16,763 nt of DNA from Pseudoxanthomonas sp. (lineage in GTDB: Bacteria; Pseudomonadota; Gammaproteobacteria; Xanthomonadales; Xanthomonadaceae), in the NCBI GenBank assembly GCA_026785795.1, contig JAJAZJ010000062.1, forward strand, positions 1 to 16,763, read 5' to 3'. Shown piece after piece: positions 1-6,732 of the stretch (within the stretch, counting starts at the first letter, position 1; each line of letters opens with the position of its first letter). Both the position numbers and the translations under genes were made by a program. The notes beneath the pieces are model-generated. The model searched no databases, had not been told where the DNA came from, and saw only the letters and a list, made by a program, of their open reading frames with translations.

Positions 1-1
1 G

Positions 2-202
2 GGATTCGCTGGTTTCATCGGACTGATCTATGGTCTTTTGTCCGTGTCCAGCGGCCGTTACGCGCACCACGGCGGCTGGGGCGGATATGGCGGCGGTGGC
101 GGTTTTGGTGGCGGCGGCGGAGGATGGTCCGGCAGCGGCGGCGGCGGTTGGTCCGGCGGTGGCGGCATGTCGGGCGGCGGCGGGGCTTCGGGAGGCTGGT
201 GA
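2..202 (+). CDS. C-terminal end of a TPM-domain (YgcG-like) membrane protein, partial
   Basis: Only the last 66 codons are present; the gene starts left of the window. The visible part begins with a hydrophobic stretch (GFAGFIGLIYGLLSV) that looks like the end of a transmembrane helix. A very glycine-rich tail with scattered Trp, Phe and Ser follows, ending in GGGGASGGW. Low-complexity Gly tails ending in Gly-Gly-Trp are typical of YgcG/TPM-domain proteins, which have an N-terminal signal peptide, a TPM domain and a membrane helix before this tail. Its TGA stop shares one base with the ATG of the next gene, itself a TPM-domain protein, which supports the call and indicates co-transcription. 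The TPM domain lies outside the window, so the family assignment rests on the tail and the neighbour. The molecular role of these proteins is not well defined; membrane or photosystem-repair-like roles are proposed for TPM domains. Confidence 0.75.
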   Translation, partial: GFAGFIGLIYGLLSVSSGRYAHHGGWGGYGGGGGFGGGGGGWSGSGGGGWSGGGGMSGGGGASGGW

Positions 203-693
203 TGCGATTCTTGCGCCATGTTTTCGCTCGCTCTGCGCAGCAACTGTTCCCCGCGGACAGCCTGCAGCGCATTGCCGAGGCGATCGCCGCCGGTGAACTG
301 CGCCATCGCGGCGAGATCGTGTTTGCCGTGGAATCGGAATTGCCGGTGGGCGCGGTATTGCGCGGCGTGCAGGCGCGGGCCAGCGCCGAAGCGGCGTTCG
401 CGCGACTGCGTGCCTGGGATACCGAAGCCAACAACGGCGTGCTGATCTACCTGCTGCTGGCGGACCACCGTATCGAAATCGTGGCCGACCGCGGCCTGGA
501 TGGACGGGTCAGCGGCGAACAATGGCGGGGCGTGTGCGTGCTGATGGAGGAGCGCCTGCGCGCGGGCGAGGCTGAACAGGCCGTGCTGCGCGGGGTGGAG
601 GCGGTTTCCGAACTGCTTGCAGCGCATTTTCCGCCGCAGCAAGGCGTCGCCGACCGCGATGAGCTACCCAACCGGCCGCAAATCCTGGACTGA
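202..693 (+). CDS. TPM-domain protein
   Basis: 163 residues. The ATG at 202 overlaps the stop of the preceding Gly-rich gene (TGATG), which decides this start over an upstream in-frame alternative inside that gene. The segment around residues 70-100 (RAWDTEANNGVLIYLL, then HRIEIVADRGLDGRV) is the TPM-fold signature: a Trp-Asp-Thr before a Gly-Val-Leu-Ile strand, then a second strand ending in Ala-Asp-Arg-Gly. No signal peptide or membrane helix is evident, so this is probably a cytoplasmic or peripheral partner of the membrane TPM protein. In many proteobacteria a lemA gene followed by two TPM-domain genes forms a unit; the lemA part would lie left of the window. Biochemical function is unknown. 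A weak GC-rich hairpin (708-713 pairing with 726-731) lies between this gene and lgt but has no T-run. Confidence 0.85.
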   Translation: MRFLRHVFARSAQQLFPADSLQRIAEAIAAGELRHRGEIVFAVESELPVGAVLRGVQARASAEAAFARLRAWDTEANNGVLIYLLLADHRIEIVADRGLDGRVSGEQWRGVCVLMEERLRAGEAEQAVLRGVEAVSELLAAHFPPQQGVADRDELPNRPQILD

Positions 694-775
694 GTTCCCG
701 TCCGTGGGCCGGGCAGCCGGCCAAACCCGGCGCACTCGGGCAAAATAGGCGCCAGCCCCCACCCCTGCAGGCCGC

Positions 776-1672
776 ATGACCTACCTCCACCAGATCGATC
801 CCATTGCCCTCACCCTGGGTCCGCTCAAGGTCCACTGGTACGGAGTGATGTACCTGCTGGCCTTCGCCAGCGCATGGTGGCTGGGGCGCCGGCGCATCCG
901 TGCCGGCCGCCTGCCGGGCACCAGCATGGACGGTTTCTCGGACCTGCTGTTCTACGGAATGATCGGCGTGGTCCTGGGCGGTCGGGTGGGCTACATCCTC
1001 TTCTATTCGTTCGGGGCTTTCCTGCAGAACCCCCTGATCCTGCTCAGGGTGTGGGAAGGCGGCATGAGTTTCCACGGCGGCCTGCTGGGGGTGATGCTGG
1101 CGGGGCTGTGGTGGACGCGCAGGCAGAAGCTGCACTATTTCGACACCATGGATTTCGTCGCGCCGCTGATTCCGCTGGGACTGGGCTTCGGGCGGCTGGG
1201 CAACTTCATCGGCGCCGAGCTGTGGGGCAAGTACACGCAGGCCGGATGGGGCGTGATCTTCCCCGGCAACGATCCCGACGTGCTCCAGCTGAAGCTGGAC
1301 GCCACCCAGCTGCAGGCGCAGTACGCGGCCGGTGCGCTGGACCCGTTCGCGCGCCATCCGTCCCAGCTCTACCAGGCCTTCCTGGAAGGCGTGCTGATGT
1401 TCGGCATCCTGTGCTGGTATTCCAGCAGGCCGCGCCCGCGCTACGCGGTGTCCGGCATGTTCGCACTGCTGTATGGCGTGTTCCGCTTCCTGGTCGAGTT
1501 CGTGCGCGTGCCGGATGAGGGCATCGGCTATCTCGCCTTTGGCTGGCTGACCATGGGCCAGCTGTTGAGCCTGCCGCTCATCGCACTGGGCCTGTTCCTG
1601 CTGTGGCGCTCGCGCCGTTCACCGACCCTGCAGCCGGTCGTTCCCGCCGCTGACACTGGGCAGAAGGAATGA
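776..1672 (+). CDS. lgt: Prolipoprotein diacylglyceryl transferase
   Basis: 298 residues, polytopic inner-membrane enzyme, near the usual family length. Lgt moves a diacylglyceryl group from phosphatidylglycerol to the lipobox cysteine of prolipoproteins, the first step of lipoprotein maturation. Visible family motifs are WYG near residue 21, [10 protein letters not shown] at 68-77, the HGGLLG segment at 100-105 whose His matches the essential E. coli H103, the Lgt signature [13 protein letters not shown] at 139-151 with the essential Arg and Asn, and [12 protein letters not shown] at 194-205. Several hydrophobic helices are spread along the protein, including a C-terminal one ([13 protein letters not shown]). 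A short purine stretch (CAGG) precedes the ATG. The stop overlaps the thyA start as ATGA, the same lgt-thyA pairing seen in E. coli, indicating translational coupling. Confidence 0.97.
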   Translation: MTYLHQIDPIALTLGPLKVHWYGVMYLLAFASAWWLGRRRIRAGRLPGTSMDGFSDLLFYGMIGVVLGGRVGYILFYSFGAFLQNPLILLRVWEGGMSFHGGLLGVMLAGLWWTRRQKLHYFDTMDFVAPLIPLGLGFGRLGNFIGAELWGKYTQAGWGVIFPGNDPDVLQLKLDATQLQAQYAAGALDPFARHPSQLYQAFLEGVLMFGILCWYSSRPRPRYAVSGMFALLYGVFRFLVEFVRVPDEGIGYLAFGWLTMGQLLSLPLIALGLFLLWRSRRSPTLQPVVPAADTGQKE

Positions 1673-2463
1673 AGCAGTACCACGACCTGTTGCGCTATGT
1701 GCTGGAGCACGGCAGCGAAAAATCGGATCGCACGGGTACCGGCACGCGCAGCGTGTTCGGCTGGCAGATGCGCTTCGACCTCAACCAGGGCTTTCCGCTG
1801 GTCACCACCAAGAAGCTGCACCTGCGCGCCATCGTGCACGAGCTGCTGTGGTTCCTGAAAGGTGAAACCAACATCGCCTACCTGACCGAGAACAAGGTCA
1901 GCATCTGGGACGAGTGGGCTGACGAGAACGGCGAACTGGGCCCGGTCTACGGCAAGCAGTGGCGGCGCTGGGGTACGGCCGACGGCGGCGAGATCGACCA
2001 GATCAAGTGGGTGCTGGAAGAGATCAAGCGCAATCCCGACTCCCGTCGCCTGATCGTGTCGGCCTGGAACGTCGCCGACCTGCCGCACATGGCGCTGATG
2101 CCCTGCCACAGCCTGTTCCAGTTCTACGTGGTCGACGGCAGGCTCAGCTGCCAGCTGTACCAGCGCAGTGGCGATATCTTCCTCGGGGTGCCATTCAACA
2201 TTGCCAGCTATGCGCTGTTGACCCACATGGTGGCGCAGGCTTGCGGTTTGGGTGTGGGCGATTTCGTGCATACCTTTGGCGATGCGCACCTGTACTCGAA
2301 CCACTACGATCAGGCCCGCGAACAGCTCTCGCGCGAAACGCGTGCGCCGCCCACGCTGCGCTTGAATCCGGAGGTGACCGACCTGTTCGCGTTCACCTAC
2401 GAAGACATCGAGATACACGGTTACGATCCTGCGCCGGCGATCAAGGCGCCGGTGGCGGTTTGA
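1669..2463 (+). CDS. thyA: Thymidylate synthase
   Basis: 264 residues, the same length as E. coli ThyA. It converts dUMP to dTMP using methylene-tetrahydrofolate as both carbon donor and reductant, releasing dihydrofolate. The active-site segment [11 protein letters not shown] carries the nucleophile at Cys146, the exact E. coli position. Other family hallmarks are SDRTGTGT near 19-26 (phosphate-binding Arg), the VYGKQWRRW stretch at 93-101, [11 protein letters not shown] at 125-135, and [16 protein letters not shown], which holds the dUMP-binding Arg, Ser and Asn. It overlaps lgt by four bases upstream and the lipoprotein gene by a TTGA junction downstream, placing it inside a coupled operon. 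The downstream folA recycles its dihydrofolate product, so the two folate-cycle enzymes are co-expressed. Confidence 0.98.
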   Translation: MKQYHDLLRYVLEHGSEKSDRTGTGTRSVFGWQMRFDLNQGFPLVTTKKLHLRAIVHELLWFLKGETNIAYLTENKVSIWDEWADENGELGPVYGKQWRRWGTADGGEIDQIKWVLEEIKRNPDSRRLIVSAWNVADLPHMALMPCHSLFQFYVVDGRLSCQLYQRSGDIFLGVPFNIASYALLTHMVAQACGLGVGDFVHTFGDAHLYSNHYDQAREQLSRETRAPPTLRLNPEVTDLFAFTYEDIEIHGYDPAPAIKAPVAV

Positions 2464-3017
2464 GCCGCAGCCGCCCCGCGCTTGGCCTGCTGGCGCTGCT
2501 GGCAATCGCGGGCTGCCAGCAGATGCCAGTGCGCGATGCCAGCGACGCAGCGCCGGTCACGGATTGTTCCGCCGCGGCCACGGCGCCGGCCGCGGAAGCG
2601 TTCTACCGCCAGATCGTTGAACTGAATACGCGCGGTCTGCCCTCGATGACCGAACTGGTCACCCTGGGGCCGCTGATGTCGTTCGGCCTGCAGGCGTCGA
2701 TTGAACGCGCGCGTGGCAGACAGCAGGCCATGATGATTGCGCGTCCGCAGGACAAGCCCGACTTCATCGAAGGCAGCCTGTTCACCAGTCTGTTCGAAGG
2801 GCCTACGCGCGTGCTTGCCGCCACGCCGGCCGACGCGGTGCAGCCGGCGCTGGTCGCGGTGTCGCTTGAGTACGCACAGGACGAAACGGTGCGCTGGCAG
2901 GACCGCCTGCTGCTGCTGTGCGAGGGCGGCCGCTGGCGCGTGGAAGACGTTCGCTTCGGCGGTGATTGGGATTTTGCCAATCGTGGCAGCCTGCGTCAGG
3001 CACTGGACGCCGAATGA
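2460..3017 (+). CDS. Putative lipoprotein between thyA and folA (DUF3828/NTF2-like)
   Basis: 185 residues if translation starts at TTG 2460, which overlaps the thyA stop (TTGA); no ATG or GTG lies nearby in this frame. That start gives a compact lipoprotein signal: Arg-rich n-region (MSRSR), hydrophobic core (LGLLALLA) and lipobox I-A-G-C with Cys19. Starting further upstream would bury the signal inside thyA, so the TTG start is favoured. After a Pro/Ala linker the mature domain begins with [12 protein letters not shown], includes [13 protein letters not shown], and ends with a beta-rich part containing [14 protein letters not shown]. This pattern resembles small envelope lipoproteins with an NTF2-like/DUF3828 fold; that is pattern recognition, not a verified hit. 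It lies between two folate genes and overlaps both, and it is a likely substrate of Lgt encoded two genes upstream. Function is unknown. Confidence 0.82.
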   Translation: MSRSRPALGLLALLAIAGCQQMPVRDASDAAPVTDCSAAATAPAAEAFYRQIVELNTRGLPSMTELVTLGPLMSFGLQASIERARGRQQAMMIARPQDKPDFIEGSLFTSLFEGPTRVLAATPADAVQPALVAVSLEYAQDETVRWQDRLLLLCEGGRWRVEDVRFGGDWDFANRGSLRQALDAE

Positions 3018-3517
3018 GCGCGCCCCAGCTGTCCCTGCTGGCGGCCCTTGACCGTCGCGGCGCGATCGGCCGCCACAATGCGCTCCCGTGGCGACTGCCC
3101 GACGATCTGAAGCGCTTCAAGACACTGACCCTGGGCAAGCCAATACTGATGGGTCGCAAGACGGCGGAGTCGTTGGGGCGTGCACTGCCTGGGCGCAAGA
3201 ACCTGGTGCTGACGCGTTCCGGACGCGTGCCGTTCGATGGAATGCAGGCGGTGGCGTCGGTTGAGGAAGCGCTTGCCGAGGCGCGTGCGGAACATGCAGC
3301 CGAGCTCTGCGTCATCGGCGGCGGAGAAATATATGCGCTGACGCTGCCGCTGGCATCGCGCCTGTATTTGACCCACGTGGATACCGTGGTCGACGGCGCA
3401 GATGCGTTCTTTCCCTCGTTTCATGCAGACCGATGGGAAGCGACGTCGCACGGATCCCATGCCGCCGATATCCGGCATGCACACGCATTCGAATTCGTGG
3501 ACTACGTGCGCTTGTAG
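3014..3517 (+). CDS. folA: Dihydrofolate reductase
   Basis: 167 residues, typical of bacterial chromosomal DHFR. It reduces dihydrofolate to tetrahydrofolate with NADPH and is the target of trimethoprim. The catalytic acid is Asp31 in LPWRLPDDLKRFK, equivalent to E. coli Asp27. The NADPH-binding segments are MGRKT at 46-50, a TRSG at 67-70 and IGGGEIY at 101-107, and the conserved Thr120 sits in YLTHVD. The ATG overlaps the preceding lipoprotein stop (ATGA), which fixes the start over an upstream in-frame ATG. Its TAG stop is the TAG of the GTAG head of the inverted repeat that follows. The gene converges on apaH, as folA and apaH do in E. coli. No known trimethoprim-resistance change can be judged from inspection alone. 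Confidence 0.97.
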   Translation: MSAPQLSLLAALDRRGAIGRHNALPWRLPDDLKRFKTLTLGKPILMGRKTAESLGRALPGRKNLVLTRSGRVPFDGMQAVASVEEALAEARAEHAAELCVIGGGEIYALTLPLASRLYLTHVDTVVDGADAFFPSFHADRWEATSHGSHAADIRHAHAFEFVDYVRL

Positions 3518-3605
3518 GAGCTGCGCAAGCTGCGACTGCAGTCTGTGCGCACGGCCATCTTTGCGTATACGCCTGATTGCCGGTCGCAGTTTGCGCAGCT
3601 CCTAC
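3514..3605. repeat. REPIN: inverted pair of GTAG-headed REP elements
   Basis: Two 23-base arms, 3514-3536 and 3583-3605, are reverse complements with a single mismatch, separated by 46 bases. Each arm begins, reading from the outside, with GTAGGAGCTGCGC and contains an imperfect inner palindrome (AGC-TGCGCA-AGCT). GTAG-headed imperfect palindromes arranged head-to-head are the hallmark of REP elements and REPINs mobilised by RAYT transposases, and match the SMAG elements described in Stenotrophomonas maltophilia. The element sits between convergent folA and apaH, where it could fold into a long stem and act as a bidirectional transcript end or 3' stabiliser. It lacks a T-run, so it is not a canonical terminator. 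The outer GTAG supplies the folA stop. Confidence 0.9.
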
Positions 3606-3660
3606 AGTGCTGCGGCGCAAGCCCTGCGGGGAAATTACGCTGCTGAGGCTTCCGTGGATT

Positions 3661-4494
3661 TCACGTGGGCGGGTCCACGTTGCGACCCGGTACCTGCACC
3701 AGCCGCAGCTCGTCGGTGTCCAGCTGCAGCGCGGTGAGTTTTCCGCCCCACACTGCGCCGGTATCTATGGCGTGCACGCCGTGGCCGATCATCAGGCCCA
3801 GGGTGGACCAGTGACCGCACACGATCTTCAGGTCGCGCTGGGCGCGGCCCGGTACTTCATACCAGGGATACAGCCCCTGGGCCTGGGTGCCCGGCGCACC
3901 TTTTTCCTCTACCGCCATGCGTCCGCGCGGAGTGCAGTAGCGCATTCGCGTGAACACGTTGATGATGGCGCGGGTGCGGTCGTAGCCGCTCAGCTGTGGC
4001 GACCAGCTCGGCTTGTCGCCGTACATGCTGCGGAACAGCGTGCCATACGCGCTGCCCTGCAGCTGCTGCTCGACTTCCCTTGCGTGCTTCTCGGCCAGGG
4101 TGGTGGTCCACTTGGGGGCCAGCCCGGCGTGGATCATCATCCATCCCAGTTCGCGGTCCACGTGGGCCAGCTTCTGCATGCGCAGCCAGGTCAGCAGCTC
4201 GTCACTGTCCTCGGCCAGCACGACGCGCTGCAGGTCCGGATTGACCTTGCGCTGTTCTTCCGGGGTGCGATTGCCGATGGCCAGCAGCGACAGATCATGG
4301 TTGCCCAGCACCACCACGCTGTGGGCGCGCAGCGAATGGACCAGGCGCAGGGTTTCCAGCGATTGGCCGCCGCGATTGACCAGGTCGCCGCAGAACCAGA
4401 GCTTGTCACTGGCCGGGTCGAAGCGGATGCGCTCCAGCAGGCGCTGGGTCGCGTCATAGCAGCCCTGCAGGTCGCCGATCGCCCAGACGCTCAT
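3661..4494 (-). CDS. apaH: Symmetrical diadenosine tetraphosphatase (Ap4A hydrolase)
   Basis: 277 residues, usual length for ApaH. It cleaves Ap4A symmetrically to two ADP, and in E. coli also removes Np4 caps from RNA 5' ends. It is a metallophosphatase: GDLQG at 7-11, CGDLVNRG at 35-42, LGNHDL at 63-68, the HAGLAP segment in the middle, and CGHWSTLGL near the C-terminus provide the metal ligands. The Asn in GDLVNRG replaces the second Asp of the general phosphatase motif, which is normal in ApaH (E. coli has Ala). The ATG at 4494 is preferred because the motif-bearing domain starts there; sequence upstream in this frame lies within apaG. It is the last gene of the lptD operon, 13 bases after apaG. 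Confidence 0.96.
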   Translation of the reverse strand: MSVWAIGDLQGCYDATQRLLERIRFDPASDKLWFCGDLVNRGGQSLETLRLVHSLRAHSVVVLGNHDLSLLAIGNRTPEEQRKVNPDLQRVVLAEDSDELLTWLRMQKLAHVDRELGWMMIHAGLAPKWTTTLAEKHAREVEQQLQGSAYGTLFRSMYGDKPSWSPQLSGYDRTRAIINVFTRMRYCTPRGRMAVEEKGAPGTQAQGLYPWYEVPGRAQRDLKIVCGHWSTLGLMIGHGVHAIDTGAVWGGKLTALQLDTDELRLVQVPGRNVDPPT

Positions 4495-4507
4495 CGGTCC
4501 GGGCCCA

Positions 4508-4888
4508 TCAGTGCAGGGTCCGCGGAGCCGACAGGGTGAAGGGCGGGATCGGGGCCAGGAACTGGGTGCCGTCTTCGGCCAGCATGGTGTAGCTGCCGCG
4601 CATGGTGCCCAGTGCGGTTTCCAGCTCGGTGCCGGAGGTGTATTCGTAGTCCCCGCCCGGCTCCAGCCACGGCTGCTCCCCAACGACACCATCGCCGCGC
4701 ACTTCGATGACCTTGCCGTTGGCGTCGGTGATGATCCAGTGGCGGCCAAGGATGCGCGCGGCTACCGGGCCACGGTTGCGGATACGGATGGTGTAGGCGA
4801 ACACGTAGCGGCCGTCCTCAGGCGCAGACTGGGCTTCTAGGAAACGGGTGGCTACTTCGATATCAATGTCGCATGGCTCGGGGTTCAT
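4508..4888 (-). CDS. apaG: ApaG protein (Co2+/Mg2+ efflux-associated)
   Basis: 126 residues from the ATG at 4888, a single ApaG domain of standard length. The signature is clear: RYVFAYTIRIRNRG at 27-40, HWIITDANG at 50-58, GDGVVGEQP at 65-73, YEYTSG at 81-86 and the GTMRGSYTM segment near 94-102. The fold is an immunoglobulin-like beta sandwich. The cellular role is unsettled; loss in Salmonella was linked to cobalt resistance and magnesium efflux. A GTG at 4894 could add two residues. Neither start has a clear Shine-Dalgarno, and a small imperfect palindrome (TGCA-TA-CAC-T-GTG-TGCA) overlaps this region. It lies between rsmA (27-base gap) and apaH (13-base gap), the same order as E. coli. 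Confidence 0.94.
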   Translation of the reverse strand: MNPEPCDIDIEVATRFLEAQSAPEDGRYVFAYTIRIRNRGPVAARILGRHWIITDANGKVIEVRGDGVVGEQPWLEPGGDYEYTSGTELETALGTMRGSYTMLAEDGTQFLAPIPPFTLSAPRTLH

Positions 4889-4915
4889 GCACACAGTGTA
4901 TGCAAACCGCAGGCA

Positions 4916-5713
4916 TCATTGAACCGCCGGGGCAGACGTCTGGTTGGCAAGGCGCACGAATGCGGCGACTTCCACCTGTTCCGCACGCAGCTCCGGGCGC
5001 AGTCCGGCTGCTTCGATCTGCTCCACGTCGCAGACCCCGGACAGGGCGTTGCGCAAGGTCTTGCGGCGCTGTCCGAAGGCTGCACGCACCACATCGGCGA
5101 AGCGCGCGCGGTCCTGGATGCCGATGGCGTCCGCGGCGTGTGGCACCAGCCGCACGACCGCGGAATCCACCTTGGGCGGCGGCCTGAACGCGGCCGGCGG
5201 CACGTCGAACAGCGCAGTCACCGCGCAATAGGCCTGCAGCATCACGCTGAGCCTGCCGTAGACCTTGCTGCCCGGCGCTGCGGCCATGCGGTCCACCACT
5301 TCCTTCTGCAGCATGAAGTGCATGTCGCGGACCACGGGCGCGTGGTCCAGGGCGTGGAACAGGATGGGAGAGGACAGATTGTAGGGCAGGTTGCCGACCA
5401 GGCGCAGCCGGTCTTCGCCGGCCAGGCGGGTGAAATTCACCTGCAGCACATCCTTGTGGATCACGGTCAGCGTGCCCACACCCTGGGCGGCCTGCGACAG
5501 CGGCACAACCAGATCGCGGTCGAACTCGATGGCGGTCAATTCGCCGTGCCGGCGCAGCAGGGGCAGGGTGATGGCCCCTTGGCCAGGGCCAATTTCCACC
5601 AGCCGGTCGCCCGGCTTCGGATCCACGGCCAGCACGATCATGTCGATGATGCCGCGGTCGACCAGGAAGTGCTGGCCCAGTGATTTCTTGGGCGGTGCTT
5701 TGAAATGAGGCAT
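4916..5713 (-). CDS. rsmA: 16S rRNA (adenine1518/1519-N6) dimethyltransferase
   Basis: 265 residues; also called KsgA. It uses S-adenosylmethionine to dimethylate two adjacent adenosines in the 3' terminal hairpin of 16S rRNA, a late quality-control step in 30S assembly. Its loss gives kasugamycin resistance. The sequence opens with the family hallmark KKSLGQHFL at 9-17. SAM-binding motif I is EIGPGQGAIT at 40-49, an acidic AIEFDRDL follows at 61-68, and the catalytic motif IV is NLPYNLSSPIL at 108-118. The C-terminal third carries FRPPPKVDSAVVRL, typical of the KsgA/Dim1 helical domain. The ATG at 5713 begins MPHFKAPPKK, matching family N-termini. It follows pdxA by 41 bases in the operon. 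Confidence 0.97.
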   Translation of the reverse strand: MPHFKAPPKKSLGQHFLVDRGIIDMIVLAVDPKPGDRLVEIGPGQGAITLPLLRRHGELTAIEFDRDLVVPLSQAAQGVGTLTVIHKDVLQVNFTRLAGEDRLRLVGNLPYNLSSPILFHALDHAPVVRDMHFMLQKEVVDRMAAAPGSKVYGRLSVMLQAYCAVTALFDVPPAAFRPPPKVDSAVVRLVPHAADAIGIQDRARFADVVRAAFGQRRKTLRNALSGVCDVEQIEAAGLRPELRAEQVEVAAFVRLANQTSAPAVQ

Positions 5714-5754
5714 GCCGGCATTATGCGGGATAGCCCACACCGGGTTGCGCAGGG

Positions 5755-6732
5755 TCAGCCCGCCGCGCGCCGCCGCGCGGTCTGCGCGCAGATGCGCACG
5801 GCCGCCAGCAGGCTGGACGGATCGGCCACGCCGGTACCGGCGATGTCCAGCGCGGTGCCGTGGTCCACGGCCACGCGCGGGTAAGGCAGGCCCAGGGTAA
5901 GATTCACGGCCTGTTCGAAGCCGCTGTACTTCAGCACCGGCAAGCCCTGGTCGTGGTACATGGTGACGACCGCGTCGTAGCCGCACAGTTTTGCCGGCAG
6001 GAAGGCGGTGTCGGCGGGAAGCGGGCCGTGCAGCTGCAGTCCATCGCCACGCAGCATGGCCAGCACCGGCTGCAGGATTTCGATTTCCTCACGCCCCAGA
6101 TGGCCCGACTCCCCGGCATGCGGGTTGAGCCCAAGCACCGCGATCACCGGGCTGGCAATGCCGAAGTCCTGCTGCAGGCTGCGGTGCACGATCCGTACGC
6201 AGCGTTCCAGCGCGGCGGGGGTGATGGCATCAGCCACTGCGCGCAGCGGCAGGTGGGTAGTCACCAGCGCAACGCGCATCAGCTCATTGGCCAACATCAT
6301 CACCACCTCGAAGCCCGCGCGTGCGGCCAGCAGTTCGGTGGTGCCGGTGTAGGCAATGCCGCCGGCGTTGATGTTGGCCTTGTGTACCGGACCGGTGACC
6401 AGGCCATCCAGCTCCCCGCGCAGGCAGGCGTCGGAAGCCAGGGCAAGGCTGTCGATCACCGCACGCGCGTTGCGTGGATCGGTGCGGCCAAATGCACTGC
6501 CTACCGCATTGGGCACGTGATGCAGGCGCAGGTCACCGGGTGCGTCGGGTTCGCCATCGGCCGGCAGCAGGCGCAGCGGTAGCGACAGCGCACGCGCCGC
6601 GCCCATCAGGGTATCGGCGTCAGCGAAGGCCAGCAGGCGACAGTCGGTGCGCGGCAATTGCGCCAGGCGCACGCACAGTTCCGGCCCGACGCCGGCCGGC
6701 TCGCCCGGAACCAGCGCGAGCCGCGGGGTCAC
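5755..6732 (-). CDS. pdxA: 4-hydroxythreonine-4-phosphate dehydrogenase
   Basis: 325 residues. PdxA oxidises 4-phosphohydroxy-L-threonine with NAD+ in the DXP-dependent pyridoxal phosphate pathway; the product is condensed by PdxJ. The three metal-binding histidines are visible at His160 (TTHLPL), His205 (GLNPHAGE) and His260 (YHDQGLPVLKYSG), each six residues before the E. coli positions 166, 211 and 266. DHGTALDIAG at 290-299 is the other strong family motif. The start is a GTG placed directly after the surA TGA (TGAGTG), so translation is probably coupled to surA. One deviation: the usual Gly-His-Thr-Glu motif is YTGTTE at 128-133, so Thr replaces a His that contacts substrate phosphate in E. 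coli. I recall the same variant in Xanthomonas, so it is probably lineage-typical rather than a defect. Confidence 0.95.
   Translation of the reverse strand: MTPRLALVPGEPAGVGPELCVRLAQLPRTDCRLLAFADADTLMGAARALSLPLRLLPADGEPDAPGDLRLHHVPNAVGSAFGRTDPRNARAVIDSLALASDACLRGELDGLVTGPVHKANINAGGIAYTGTTELLAARAGFEVVMMLANELMRVALVTTHLPLRAVADAITPAALERCVRIVHRSLQQDFGIASPVIAVLGLNPHAGESGHLGREEIEILQPVLAMLRGDGLQLHGPLPADTAFLPAKLCGYDAVVTMYHDQGLPVLKYSGFEQAVNLTLGLPYPRVAVDHGTALDIAGTGVADPSSLLAAVRICAQTARRRAAG

Noticed and set aside
708..731. GC-rich hairpin after the TPM gene as a rho-independent terminator
   Set aside because: Only a 6-bp stem with a 12-base loop and no following T-run; such pairings are frequent in this composition.
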